DNA of 17,581 bases from assembly GCA_046726015.1 (NCBI GenBank), contig JBKOZS010000328.1, positions 1-17,581 on the forward strand, read 5' to 3'. A model generated the notes under the pieces. It searched no databases. It saw nothing but the letters and a program-made list of their open reading frames with translations, and was not told where the DNA came from. Positions 6,546 through 12,565 of this stretch are shown piece by piece. The stretch is from QHWT01 sp046726015 (GTDB lineage Bacteria > Acidobacteriota > Vicinamibacteria > Vicinamibacterales > 2-12-FULL-66-21). Within the stretch, counting starts at the first letter, position 1. Each line of letters opens with the position of its first letter. Both the position numbers and the translations under genes were made by a program.

Positions 6546-6644
6546 ATGAAGGTCACAGTGATCAAGAAGAGCAACACCAGGGTAACGACGATGAGCATCT
6601 GCCCGTGGATGGTGGACGAGCCGCCGGTGCAGCCGAAGAAGTAG
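6546..6644 (+). CDS. Candidate radical-SAM-modified precursor peptide B (32 residues)
   Basis: A 32-residue peptide. Basic/polar N-terminal part MKVTVIKKSNTRVTTM, then SICPWMVDEPPVQPKK. Residues 17-24 (S-I-C-P-W-M-V-D) align without gaps to residues 14-21 of peptide A (T-L-R-P-W-L-V-D), while the rest of the two peptides is unrelated. This is what one expects of two substrates for one maturase recognising or modifying the PW[LM]VD core. Cys19 precedes the Pro and is absent from A. The gene lies 82 bp after peptide A with its own Shine-Dalgarno. An opposite-strand frame (6344-6664) with a hydrophobic stretch covers the same DNA, but it has no homology I recognise and would also run through the repeat tracts. 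Confidence 0.75.
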   Translation: MKVTVIKKSNTRVTTMSICPWMVDEPPVQPKK

Positions 6645-6764
6645 AGATTCACGACGAAGGCCACAACGGGTCCGGAGGCAGTCGTTAATCGTCCGGGGTG
6701 ATCGGCCGATCCGCTCGGGGGGGCGCCGCTCAGACGATTTGGTGCGCTCGAGCTTTTGGGCCGA

Positions 6765-6770
6765 TAGAAT
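6765..6770 (+). promoter_or_regulatory. Possible -10 element before the solute-binding lipoprotein gene
   Basis: TAGAAT lies 14 nt before the GTG start at 6785, where no Shine-Dalgarno is visible. A promoter here would give an almost leaderless message. No -35 box or TG extension is seen, so support is weak. Confidence 0.25.
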
Positions 6771-6784
6771 TACGATCGCTGTCG

Positions 6785-8308
6785 GTGAAAACGACCAATT
6801 GCCTGCGCGCGAGCACGCTCGCCGTGCTCGTCGCGGTCAGCAGTGCCTGCATGGCTGGCTGTGTGCGTGAGCCACAAAGCCAGCTGGTGCAGGGGACGCT
6901 CCGCATTGGCGCAGCTTTGCCGACGGACGCACCAGGCGCCTCGGGACTCAGGGCGCTCACGGCTCTTCTGACCACCGAAACGCTGCTGTCCACCAACCCG
7001 GACGGACGGCAGTCGCCGCGACTGGCCAGCGAATGGCAATGGGACGAGTCACGCACGAAACTGACCGTGCGTCTGCGGCCGAACGTCTTCTTCCACGATG
7101 GCACCGAGCTGACGGCAGCGACCGCGGCTGACGCCCTGAAAAAGAGCGTCGCCGATCGGGAGGGGCCGAGTTTCTCGAGCATCAGCGACGTGACCGCCAC
7201 CGGACGTTACGAGCTGCTCGTGCACCTCTCGAGACCTGATGCCTTCGTCATATCGGACCTGCCGGGGGCCACGATGGTCAAGCCGGGCACGCGGGACGTT
7301 GGAACCGGACCCTTCAAAATCATTGCGCGACAGCCGACCATCCGCCTGCAGGCGTTCGACCAGTACTACCGCGGCCGTCCGTCGGTGGAGCAGATTGAAA
7401 TTGAAAGCTACCCATCGCTCCGCAAAGCGTGGGCCGCGATGATGCGGGGCGATATCGACATGCTGCACGGCGTCAGCCGCGACGCGCTCGACTTCGTCCA
7501 GGCAGAGACGACCGTACGCACGTATTCGTTCCCCCGGGCGTATTACGTCCCGCTCGTCTTCAACGTGCGACATCCGGTGCTGCGACGCGCCGACGTTCGC
7601 CAGGCACTCAGCGAAGCCATCAACAAGGACGACGCCGTACGGGACGGGCTGCGCGGTCGCGGCGCGCCGGCGGAAAGTCCGATCTGGCCCACGCACTGGG
7701 CCAACGCCGTCGGATTCCGCGCCCTGACGTTCAACCCGGAATCGGCCCGCGCACGGCTCGAGGCGGCGGGACTTCGCGTCCGAAAGCCGGCTGACGGCAG
7801 CATGCCGAAGCGGTTTTCGTTCACGTGTCTGCTGTTCGCGGAAGACACGCGCTTCGAGCGCATGGCGCTGGTCATCCAGAAGCAGCTGTTCGACGTCGGC
7901 GTCGATATGAAACTCGAACCCGTGAGCCTCCGCACGTTGGCCCCACGCCTTCAGAAGGGAGACTTCGACGCATTCCTGTTCGAGTTCGCCAGCGGCCGTT
8001 CTCTCAGCTGGACGTATTACGCCTGGCACTCGGCCGTGAATTCCCAGTTCAACTCCGGGTACAGCGGCGCGGACGCAGTGCTCGATCGGCTTCGGTTCGC
8101 AGCGAGCGACGAAGATACCAGGGCATTGACCGCGGAACTGCTCCAGGTCTTCAAGAACGATCCACCAGCGGTGTTCATCGCCTGGCAGGAACAGACACGT
8201 GCCGTATCGACGCGCTTCGAAGTACAGGCAGATCTGGGTCGCGACATCATGGGGTCGGTCTGGCAATGGCGAATCAAGCCGGCGACCCAGGTGCAGGCCT
8301 CCAGGTGA
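6785..8308 (+). CDS. Family 5 extracellular solute-binding lipoprotein (OppA/DppA-like)
   Basis: 507 residues from the GTG at 6785, chosen because it gives a proper lipoprotein signal: basic start KTTNCLR, hydrophobic STLAVLVAVSSAC, lipobox MAGC with Cys26. The frame is open to a GTG at 6698, but those residues are not signal-like. The mature protein shows SBP_bac_5 features: LRIGAALPTDAPG, SEWQWDESRTKLTVRLRPNVFFHDGTELTA, GTGPFKI, the ADVRQALSEAINKD hinge segment, and ARARLEAAGL. These proteins bind peptides or similar ligands outside the inner membrane and normally hand them to an ABC permease. None is encoded here. Instead its stop overlaps the start of a histidine kinase by 4 bp, which suggests it presents ligand to the kinase. 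The ligand could be the matured peptide product, but that is inference. Confidence 0.88.
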   Translation: MKTTNCLRASTLAVLVAVSSACMAGCVREPQSQLVQGTLRIGAALPTDAPGASGLRALTALLTTETLLSTNPDGRQSPRLASEWQWDESRTKLTVRLRPNVFFHDGTELTAATAADALKKSVADREGPSFSSISDVTATGRYELLVHLSRPDAFVISDLPGATMVKPGTRDVGTGPFKIIARQPTIRLQAFDQYYRGRPSVEQIEIESYPSLRKAWAAMMRGDIDMLHGVSRDALDFVQAETTVRTYSFPRAYYVPLVFNVRHPVLRRADVRQALSEAINKDDAVRDGLRGRGAPAESPIWPTHWANAVGFRALTFNPESARARLEAAGLRVRKPADGSMPKRFSFTCLLFAEDTRFERMALVIQKQLFDVGVDMKLEPVSLRTLAPRLQKGDFDAFLFEFASGRSLSWTYYAWHSAVNSQFNSGYSGADAVLDRLRFAASDEDTRALTAELLQVFKNDPPAVFIAWQEQTRAVSTRFEVQADLGRDIMGSVWQWRIKPATQVQASR

Positions 8309-10053
8309 AGCGGATCACGTCGCGATTCGTGCTCCTGATTGCGACCGCGGCGGTCGCGCCGCTCGTGGTGTATGGGTTCGTGTCCGTGAGCTCGCTGCGC
8401 AAAGGGACCCAGGAGTCCGTTCGTACGGGCAACCAGCGCGTGGCGACACAGGTTGCCGAGCAGGTCGGCCTCTACATCCGGAACAACATCCGGGTGCTGC
8501 AGTCGATCGGCGCTGAAATGGGGAGCACGTCACTCGCCGCGTGGCAACAGGATCGCATTCTCAAAGATCAGGTCCTCACGTTTCCCGAGTTCCGCGACAT
8601 CTCGCTCTTCGATGCGGCGGGTCGCACCATCGCCACCAGCAGTCTTGGCAGACCCAGGACGCGCGTGCCGGAGGAAGCGCGCCGCGGCGACACGATCTAC
8701 ATCGCGCCCGTGGAAGTTGACGATGATCTTCTACCGACGACGACCATCGCGGTTCGCCTCAGCCGCCTCGAACAGGCGTCGGGATGGGTTGTTGGCGAGA
8801 TCGCCCTCGAGCAGCTCTGGCGGATGGTGGACTCCATTCGTGTCGGCGAACGAGGGTACGCGCTGATCGTCAGCCGCGACGGGCGGCTGATCGCACATGG
8901 CAATCCGGACGAGAAACGTCAGATCGCCATCACGGATCAGCAACGGGACAATCCGGAATTGAGATTTGCCGCCGACTTCCGGAACAGGAATGAAAGCTGG
9001 ACGCAGTACGCGAAGCCGAATGGCGAGCCGACCCTTGCGGTCGCCGCGGCGGTCGGCGACACAGGATGGACGGTGGTCGTCGAGCAACCCACCACCGAAG
9101 CCTATTCCGCAACCCATCGTCTCGAGCGCCAGCTTCTGGCAGCGATTGCCGTCGCCCTGCTCGTGACGGTGATCACCGGCTACTTCTGGGGGCGCACGTT
9201 CATCCAGCGCATCTTCGCGCTCACGCGCGTGACGCGGTCGATCGCCGAGGGGAAGTGGGAAACGCGCGTGGCGCTGAACGGCCAGGACGAGATCCGCGAG
9301 CTCGGCGACGCGTTCAACTCGATGGCGGATCGCCTCGTCGAGCTGCAGGAGGACGTGCGAAAACAGGAACGCCAGGCGATGTTCGGGCGCATCGCCGCGG
9401 GTCTCGTCCACGACCTGTCTCACCCGATTCAGAACATCGGGAACAGCTGCAAGCTGATCCTGAAGATGTCCGACGACCAGGAATATCGCGAGACATTTCG
9501 CAAGACGGTCGATCGCGAAATGGTGATCGTCAAGCGCGTGCTCGACGACCTGCGCAACATCGCACGGCCGATCCCGCTCGAGCGGTTCCCCGTCGATCTG
9601 AACAAGTCGGTGGCCGACGCCATCGAAGCGATGCTGCCGCACGCGGAGACCGCGGGACTTACGCTGCGAGCGGAACTGGCACCGGAGCCGCTCTACATCG
9701 AGGGAGATGTGTTTGCGCTCGGCCGTGTCTACCGGAACCTGATCCTCAACGCGATCCAGGCCACGGCGCCCGGAGGGTTCGTGGTCGCGACAACGGAGGC
9801 GCACGGCTCGCGCGTGCAGGTGCGGGTGTACGACACCGGGTGCGGCATACCCGCCGATCGCCTCAACGCGATCTTCGAAGACTTCGTGACCACGAAGCGT
9901 CGTGGGCTGGGGCTTGGCCTCGCGATCTCCAAGAAGATCGTCGAGCAGCTTGGCGGAAGCATCGCGGTGGCGAGCGAAGTCGGCAAGGGCACCACTTTTG
10001 TGATCGACTTCCCGCGGACCGAGGCCCGGCCGATCGCGCTGGTGGCGGGATAA
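8305..10053 (+). CDS. Membrane sensor histidine kinase (Cache-like sensor, HAMP, NtrB-type kinase core)
   Basis: 582 residues from GTG 8305, overlapping the lipoprotein stop as GTGA. An in-frame ATG at 8266 has no ribosome site and adds a non-membrane prefix, so the coupled GTG is preferred. TM1 8-28, then a ~245-residue periplasmic region of Cache type (FPEFRDISLFDAAGRTIATSS, GYALIVSRDGRLIAHGNP, GDTGWTVVVEQP). TM2 is ~277-296, HAMP ~297-350. The H-box is LVHDLSHP with phospho-acceptor H369, followed by N-box NLILNAIQA (N482), G1 DTGCGIP (510-516), F-box FEDFVTTK and G2 GLGLGL. The H-box matches the NtrB-like class that pairs with NtrC-type regulators, so the regulator at 3142 is the likely partner. 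Signal input probably involves the lipoprotein translated just before it. Confidence 0.93.
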   Translation: MKRITSRFVLLIATAAVAPLVVYGFVSVSSLRKGTQESVRTGNQRVATQVAEQVGLYIRNNIRVLQSIGAEMGSTSLAAWQQDRILKDQVLTFPEFRDISLFDAAGRTIATSSLGRPRTRVPEEARRGDTIYIAPVEVDDDLLPTTTIAVRLSRLEQASGWVVGEIALEQLWRMVDSIRVGERGYALIVSRDGRLIAHGNPDEKRQIAITDQQRDNPELRFAADFRNRNESWTQYAKPNGEPTLAVAAAVGDTGWTVVVEQPTTEAYSATHRLERQLLAAIAVALLVTVITGYFWGRTFIQRIFALTRVTRSIAEGKWETRVALNGQDEIRELGDAFNSMADRLVELQEDVRKQERQAMFGRIAAGLVHDLSHPIQNIGNSCKLILKMSDDQEYRETFRKTVDREMVIVKRVLDDLRNIARPIPLERFPVDLNKSVADAIEAMLPHAETAGLTLRAELAPEPLYIEGDVFALGRVYRNLILNAIQATAPGGFVVATTEAHGSRVQVRVYDTGCGIPADRLNAIFEDFVTTKRRGLGLGLAISKKIVEQLGGSIAVASEVGKGTTFVIDFPRTEARPIALVAG

Positions 10054-10054
10054 C

Positions 10055-10190
10055 GGGTTCTACAGATTCTCAGGGTTCTCAGGAGTTCTACAGGGTCTGG
10101 TTCTACAGGGTCTGGTTCTACAGGGTCTGGTTCTACAGGGTCTGGTTCTCGAGTTCCCGGTGTTCGGGTTCCCGAGTTTCAACGTTTTAG
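10055..10190. repeat. Tandem repeat tract; four perfect 15-bp units at 10086-10145
   Basis: Four exact copies of TTCTACAGGGTCTGG occupy 10086-10145. They are flanked by degenerate versions (GGTTCTACAGATTCTCAGGG before, GTTCTCGAGTTCCCGG and GGGTTCCCGAGTTTC after) of the same GTTCT/GTTCC words. The tract fills the spacer after the kinase stop. The copies are adjacent without spacers, so it is not a CRISPR array. Perfect copies suggest recent slippage expansion. Confidence 0.8.
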
Positions 10191-10220
10191 TTTTTACAGC
10201 GCGGTTTCTTGGAGGATGTG

Positions 10221-10466
10221 ATGTTTCGCAAGTTGATTGAAACGATGAATCTCGACGTCGACGGGCACGTCTACGTCGTGCACTACTTCGAACACAAGAC
10301 CGCTCGCGGGACGCGGCGCTACAGTTGCGAAGTGGTGCTGGATGCCGGGGACCGCATCATTCTCGACGACGATTCGATGCAGAGTCTCGAGGCGAAGGTC
10401 GAGCGGCTGGCGCCGGCCACGGTGTATAGCCGGGCCCTGGCCGGGCGACGCTCGGAAGCGGCCTAA
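10221..10466 (+). CDS. Small soluble protein of unknown function (81 residues)
   Basis: 81 residues from the ATG at 10221, which has GGAGG at 10211-10215 with 5-nt spacing. A TTG four codons earlier is inside that site and was rejected. The sequence alternates beta-like segments (GHVYVVHYFEHKTARGTRRYSCEVVLDAGDRIILDD) with a helix (SMQSLEAKVERLAPATVYSRAL). There is one Cys and no signal or membrane segment. GC-rich codon use and the strong ribosome site support a real gene. It follows the kinase across a 167-bp repeat-filled spacer and could be in the same transcript, but nothing in it indicates a function and I do not recognise a family. Confidence 0.7.
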   Translation: MFRKLIETMNLDVDGHVYVVHYFEHKTARGTRRYSCEVVLDAGDRIILDDDSMQSLEAKVERLAPATVYSRALAGRRSEAA

Positions 10467-10475
10467 CGAGAGAAA

Positions 10476-10536
10476 GGCCGGATGGCGATCCGGCCCTACA
10501 GTTCGCGACTGGCTGGTCCGGCGGGTCTGACCCGCC
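10476..10536. terminator. Two perfect hairpins between convergent genes, likely bidirectional terminator or repeat element
   Basis: Hairpin 1: GGCCGGAT (10476-10483), loop GGCG, ATCCGGCC (10488-10495). Hairpin 2: GGCGGGT (10520-10526), loop CTG, ACCCGCC (10530-10536). Both are perfect and both are followed by CCTAC, so they look like related repeat units. They sit between the 81-residue protein gene (plus strand) and the HU gene (minus strand) and could stop transcription in both directions, although no U-tract is present. Confidence 0.5.
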
Positions 10537-10836
10537 CTACTTCCGGGGGAGAACAGCGTCCTTGAGCTGTTTCGCGATGCGCGCTTTCACGACCGTCTTG
10601 GCGGGGATCTTGATTGCTTCGCCCGTAGCGGGATTGCGGCCCATCCGCGCTTTGCGCTTCTGAACCACGAGCTTCACCATCCCCGGCAGCACGAACTCAC
10701 CCGAGCGCTTGAGCTCTTTCTCGGCAAGCACGTTCAGTTCGTCGAAGAACTCGCGCGCCTGCGTTCGCTTCACCTCGAACCGATCCGCGAAGTGCGAGAA
10801 GAGTTCGGATTTGCCCATCCGGCGGGCTTCTGCCAT
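10537..10836 (-). CDS. HU-family DNA-binding protein
   Basis: 99 residues, slightly longer than the usual ~90 because of a short N-terminal extension (MAEARRMGKSELFSHFADRF). The helical dimerisation part is followed by the beta-arm region FVLPGMVKLVVQKRKARMGRNPATGE, with the HU signature GRNPATGE at 66-73, then IKIPAKTVVKARIAKQLKDAV. It binds and bends DNA as a nucleoid dimer. Standalone gene on the minus strand: hairpins abut its stop, and a good sigma-70 promoter lies ~100 bp upstream. AAGGGGA, 8 nt before the ATG at 10836, is its ribosome site. Confidence 0.95.
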   Translation of the reverse strand: MAEARRMGKSELFSHFADRFEVKRTQAREFFDELNVLAEKELKRSGEFVLPGMVKLVVQKRKARMGRNPATGEAIKIPAKTVVKARIAKQLKDAVLPRK

Positions 10837-10936
10837 CGGCTATTCCCCTTGCTTGGGCGCGCTCTCAAAAATGCCGCGAGACAACCGCGCGCGCGTGCGG
10901 TCGGAGCGGAGAAATGCAGGCAAAAGACAAAGGGGT

Positions 10937-10966
10937 ATCCTAGCTCCATTTTTTTTGCGGTGTCAA
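10937..10966 (-). promoter_or_regulatory. Sigma-70-type promoter of the HU gene
   Basis: On the minus strand a perfect -35 TTGACA (10966-10961) is followed by 18 bp, including an A8 tract, and -10 TAGGAT (10942-10937). Transcription would start near 10930, leaving a ~95-nt untranslated leader before the HU ATG. Confidence 0.65.
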
Positions 10967-11004
10967 TCACGGGACCCGGGAAAACCGCGATTTTCCGGCG
11001 TGAA

Positions 11005-11013
11005 TGCTACAAT
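11005..11013 (+). promoter_or_regulatory. Extended -10 element (TGnTACAAT) of queF, implying a leaderless message
   Basis: TG 11005-11006, C, TACAAT 11008-11013. The ATG of queF is at 11020, six bases later, where the transcription start itself should fall. There is no Shine-Dalgarno. The element is identical in form to that at 3116-3124. Confidence 0.55.
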
Positions 11014-11019
11014 TTTTCG

Positions 11020-11361
11020 ATGCCGCCGCTCGAGACCTTTCCCAACCCGCAGCCGGGCCGCGATTACGAGATAGCCATACGGTGTCCGGAATTTACGTCC
11101 GTGTGCCCTAAAACCGGATTGCCCGATTTCGGTGAGATCCGGATTACGTACACGCCGGATGAGCGCTGCATCGAGCTGAAATCGCTGAAGTACTACCTCG
11201 TCGATTACCGTCAGAAAGGGATTTTCTACGAAGCGGTCACGAACCAGATCCTCGACGATCTCGTCGCGGCCTGCAGCCCGCGCCGGATGACGGTCGTTGG
11301 GGACTTCACGGCACGCGGGGGGATTACGACAGCCGTCACAGCCACGTATCAAAAGACCTAG
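11020..11361 (+). CDS. queF: NADPH-dependent 7-cyano-7-deazaguanine reductase
   Basis: Reduces preQ0 to preQ1 with NADPH, the last free-base step of queuosine biosynthesis, in the cytoplasm. At 113 residues it is the short, unimodal T-fold form rather than the duplicated ~280-residue type. Visible motifs: FTSVCPKTGLPDFGEI with catalytic Cys29 and Asp36, the QueF motif ELKSLKYYLVDYR (52-64), and KGIFYE with substrate-binding Glu71. The upstream ATG in the same frame (10792) was rejected because it runs through the HU promoter region. A TACAAT box six bases before the ATG suggests leaderless translation. Confidence 0.95.
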   Translation: MPPLETFPNPQPGRDYEIAIRCPEFTSVCPKTGLPDFGEIRITYTPDERCIELKSLKYYLVDYRQKGIFYEAVTNQILDDLVAACSPRRMTVVGDFTARGGITTAVTATYQKT

Positions 11362-11405
11362 CGCCTGCGGGCCGAGGGAGGTGACGGAACCAGCCGCCAG
11401 GGGAC

Positions 11406-11472
11406 CCCCAACGCTCGCGTTGGGGCTTGAAAAGGCGGCGCCGGGCGAGAGCGAGTGGGGGTGGGGCCCCAC
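11406..11472. repeat. Two perfect palindromes between queF and the Smr gene
   Basis: CCCCAACGC/GCGTTGGGG (11406-11414 and 11417-11425, two central bases) is an 18-base perfect inverted repeat. GTGGGGCCCCAC (11461-11472) is a perfect 12-bp palindrome five bases before the likely Smr start. They may act as terminator, operator or spacer repeats. The first could end queF transcription but has no U-tract. Confidence 0.45.
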
Positions 11473-11477
11473 GAGCA

Positions 11478-11759
11478 TTGAGAGATGACGCGCACCACAT
11501 CCCGATCGAGTCCGAGCTCGATCTGCATACCTTCCATCCGCGCGACATTCCCTCCGTCGTCGAGGAGTACGTCAACGCCGCGCATGGAGCAGGACTGAAG
11601 GAGATTCGGCTGATTCACGGCCGCGGCAAAGGCATCCAGCGCGGCATCGTGCAGGCCGCGCTCGAACGCCACCCGCTCGTCGCATCCTTCCACGACGCCC
11701 CCGAAACACACCTGGGGGCCACCGTCGCGGTGCTCCGAAACGGGGACACTCACAGTTAA
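11478..11759 (+). CDS. Smr-domain protein
   Basis: A small protein that is essentially one Smr (MutS2 C-terminal-like) domain: ELDLHTFHPRDIPSVVEEYV, then the IRLIHGRGKGIQRGIVQAAL core with the HGRGKG motif and a final GATVAVL strand. Smr domains are nucleic-acid nicking or binding modules; stand-alone versions have poorly defined roles. The start is uncertain: TTG 11478 gives 93 residues, TTG 11427 gives 110 but begins with a non-homologous Arg-rich stretch reading through palindromic spacer, and no ATG or GTG is available in frame near the domain. No ribosome site is clear. The last residues (RNGDTHS) and stop are encoded by a GGGGACACTCACA repeat. It follows queF by 116 bp. Confidence 0.85.
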   Translation: MRDDAHHIPIESELDLHTFHPRDIPSVVEEYVNAAHGAGLKEIRLIHGRGKGIQRGIVQAALERHPLVASFHDAPETHLGATVAVLRNGDTHS

Positions 11760-11830
11760 TCCCACCGCCGGACGGTTTGCCGCCAGAAACGGTGACAGTC
11801 ACAGTTCTGAAAGTGTGAGCGTCCCCGTTC
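11738..11830. repeat. Cluster of three REP-like elements, consensus AACGGkGACrsTCACA
   Basis: Copy 1 AACGGGGACACTCACA (from 11739), copy 2 AACGGTGACAGTCACA (from 11789) and an inverted copy 3 TGTGAGCGTCCCCGTT (11815-11830) differ at one or three positions. Copies 1 and 3 form an inverted pair around copy 2, and copy 2 contains the palindrome GTGACAGTCAC. They lie at the convergent ends of the Smr and methyltransferase genes. The arrangement resembles REP/BIME elements moved by RAYT transposases. The first copy supplies the end of the Smr reading frame. Confidence 0.65.
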
Positions 11831-11861
11831 GGGGCTCAGCGCTGTATGGGCTGTGAGCCGT

Positions 11862-12563
11862 TCAGAAGACGCCAGGCACGAGGCGGAAGCGGACGCGCTG
11901 CATGTACTCGCGATACGCGCCGTCCTTGGCCAGCGTCTCTTCCTCCACCTTCGCGCGCAGGACGAGCGCGATGTCGGCCGCGGTCAGCACGAGCAGGTTC
12001 CAGGCGAGTGGATTCGCAAGCACGAACGCGATGTGCGTGACGAGATACCCGAGGTAGATGGGATGCCGCACCAGGCGATACAAGCCGGTGGACACGATAC
12101 CGCGATTCGCAGGCGTCAGGCCGAAGGACCGTCCGAGTGACATCTTGCCGATGATGACGACGATCAACCCGATGACGGAAATGAGAATGGTGAAGGCTTC
12201 CGACGCCAGCGGCGCCCTGACCACAGCCGGCCCGACCAGCGGCGGCCCGAACATCGAGAACATCGTCAGCAGCCGCGCGCGGAGACTGCGATCGACCGCG
12301 CCAGGCGTGCGACGAAAGAGCGTCAGCACGACGACCAGCGCTTCGCTCGCCACGAGCAGCAGCCCGGTGATGCGCCCCGTAACCATGTAGTCGGCGGCGA
12401 GGCGGACCGCCATCATCGAGAAGAGCGTGACAATCGTGGCCTTCGAGGCCAGCTCTCCCCAATCGACACGACGCGTCGACGGACCTGGCGCCTCCAGCGT
12501 GCGGGCGCGTAGCGACGCTCCACGCGTCAGCGCGACGGAGAGCGCAAGTTCAAGACGCTTCAT
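11862..12563 (-). CDS. Isoprenylcysteine carboxyl methyltransferase (ICMT)-like integral membrane protein
   Basis: 233 residues from the ATG at 12563, 2 bp after the stop of the AAA+ ATPase gene. An in-frame start at 12677 overlaps that gene and was rejected. Several hydrophobic segments (ATIVTLFSMMAVRLA, GLLLVASEALVVVLTLF, AFTILISVIGLIVVIIGKM, and two near the C-terminus) indicate a polytopic membrane protein. The C-terminal half has the ICMT/PEMT signature: LVRHPIYLGYLV, then VEEETLAKDGAYREYMQRVRFRLVPGVF. These use SAM to methylate membrane-embedded substrates. The substrate here is unknown. Being the last gene of a Tad operon hints at a role in pilus assembly or modification, but it could simply be co-transcribed. 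Confidence 0.85.
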   Translation of the reverse strand: MKRLELALSVALTRGASLRARTLEAPGPSTRRVDWGELASKATIVTLFSMMAVRLAADYMVTGRITGLLLVASEALVVVLTLFRRTPGAVDRSLRARLLTMFSMFGPPLVGPAVVRAPLASEAFTILISVIGLIVVIIGKMSLGRSFGLTPANRGIVSTGLYRLVRHPIYLGYLVTHIAFVLANPLAWNLLVLTAADIALVLRAKVEEETLAKDGAYREYMQRVRFRLVPGVF

Positions 12564-12565
12564 GG

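Noticed and set aside
6344..6664. 106-codon minus-strand frame with a hydrophobic segment, antisense to both peptide genes
   Set aside because: It runs through the spacer repeats, has no recognised homology or clear ribosome site, and conflicts with two plus-strand frames that have strong Shine-Dalgarno sites and a shared motif.
7825..8304. Upstream extension of the kinase frame inside the lipoprotein gene
   Set aside because: The extension is an out-of-frame shadow of the lipoprotein; the membrane-anchored kinase starts naturally at the GTGA overlap.
10086..10145. Tandem 15-bp repeats considered as a CRISPR array
   Set aside because: Units are directly adjacent with no unique spacers, and no cas genes are nearby.
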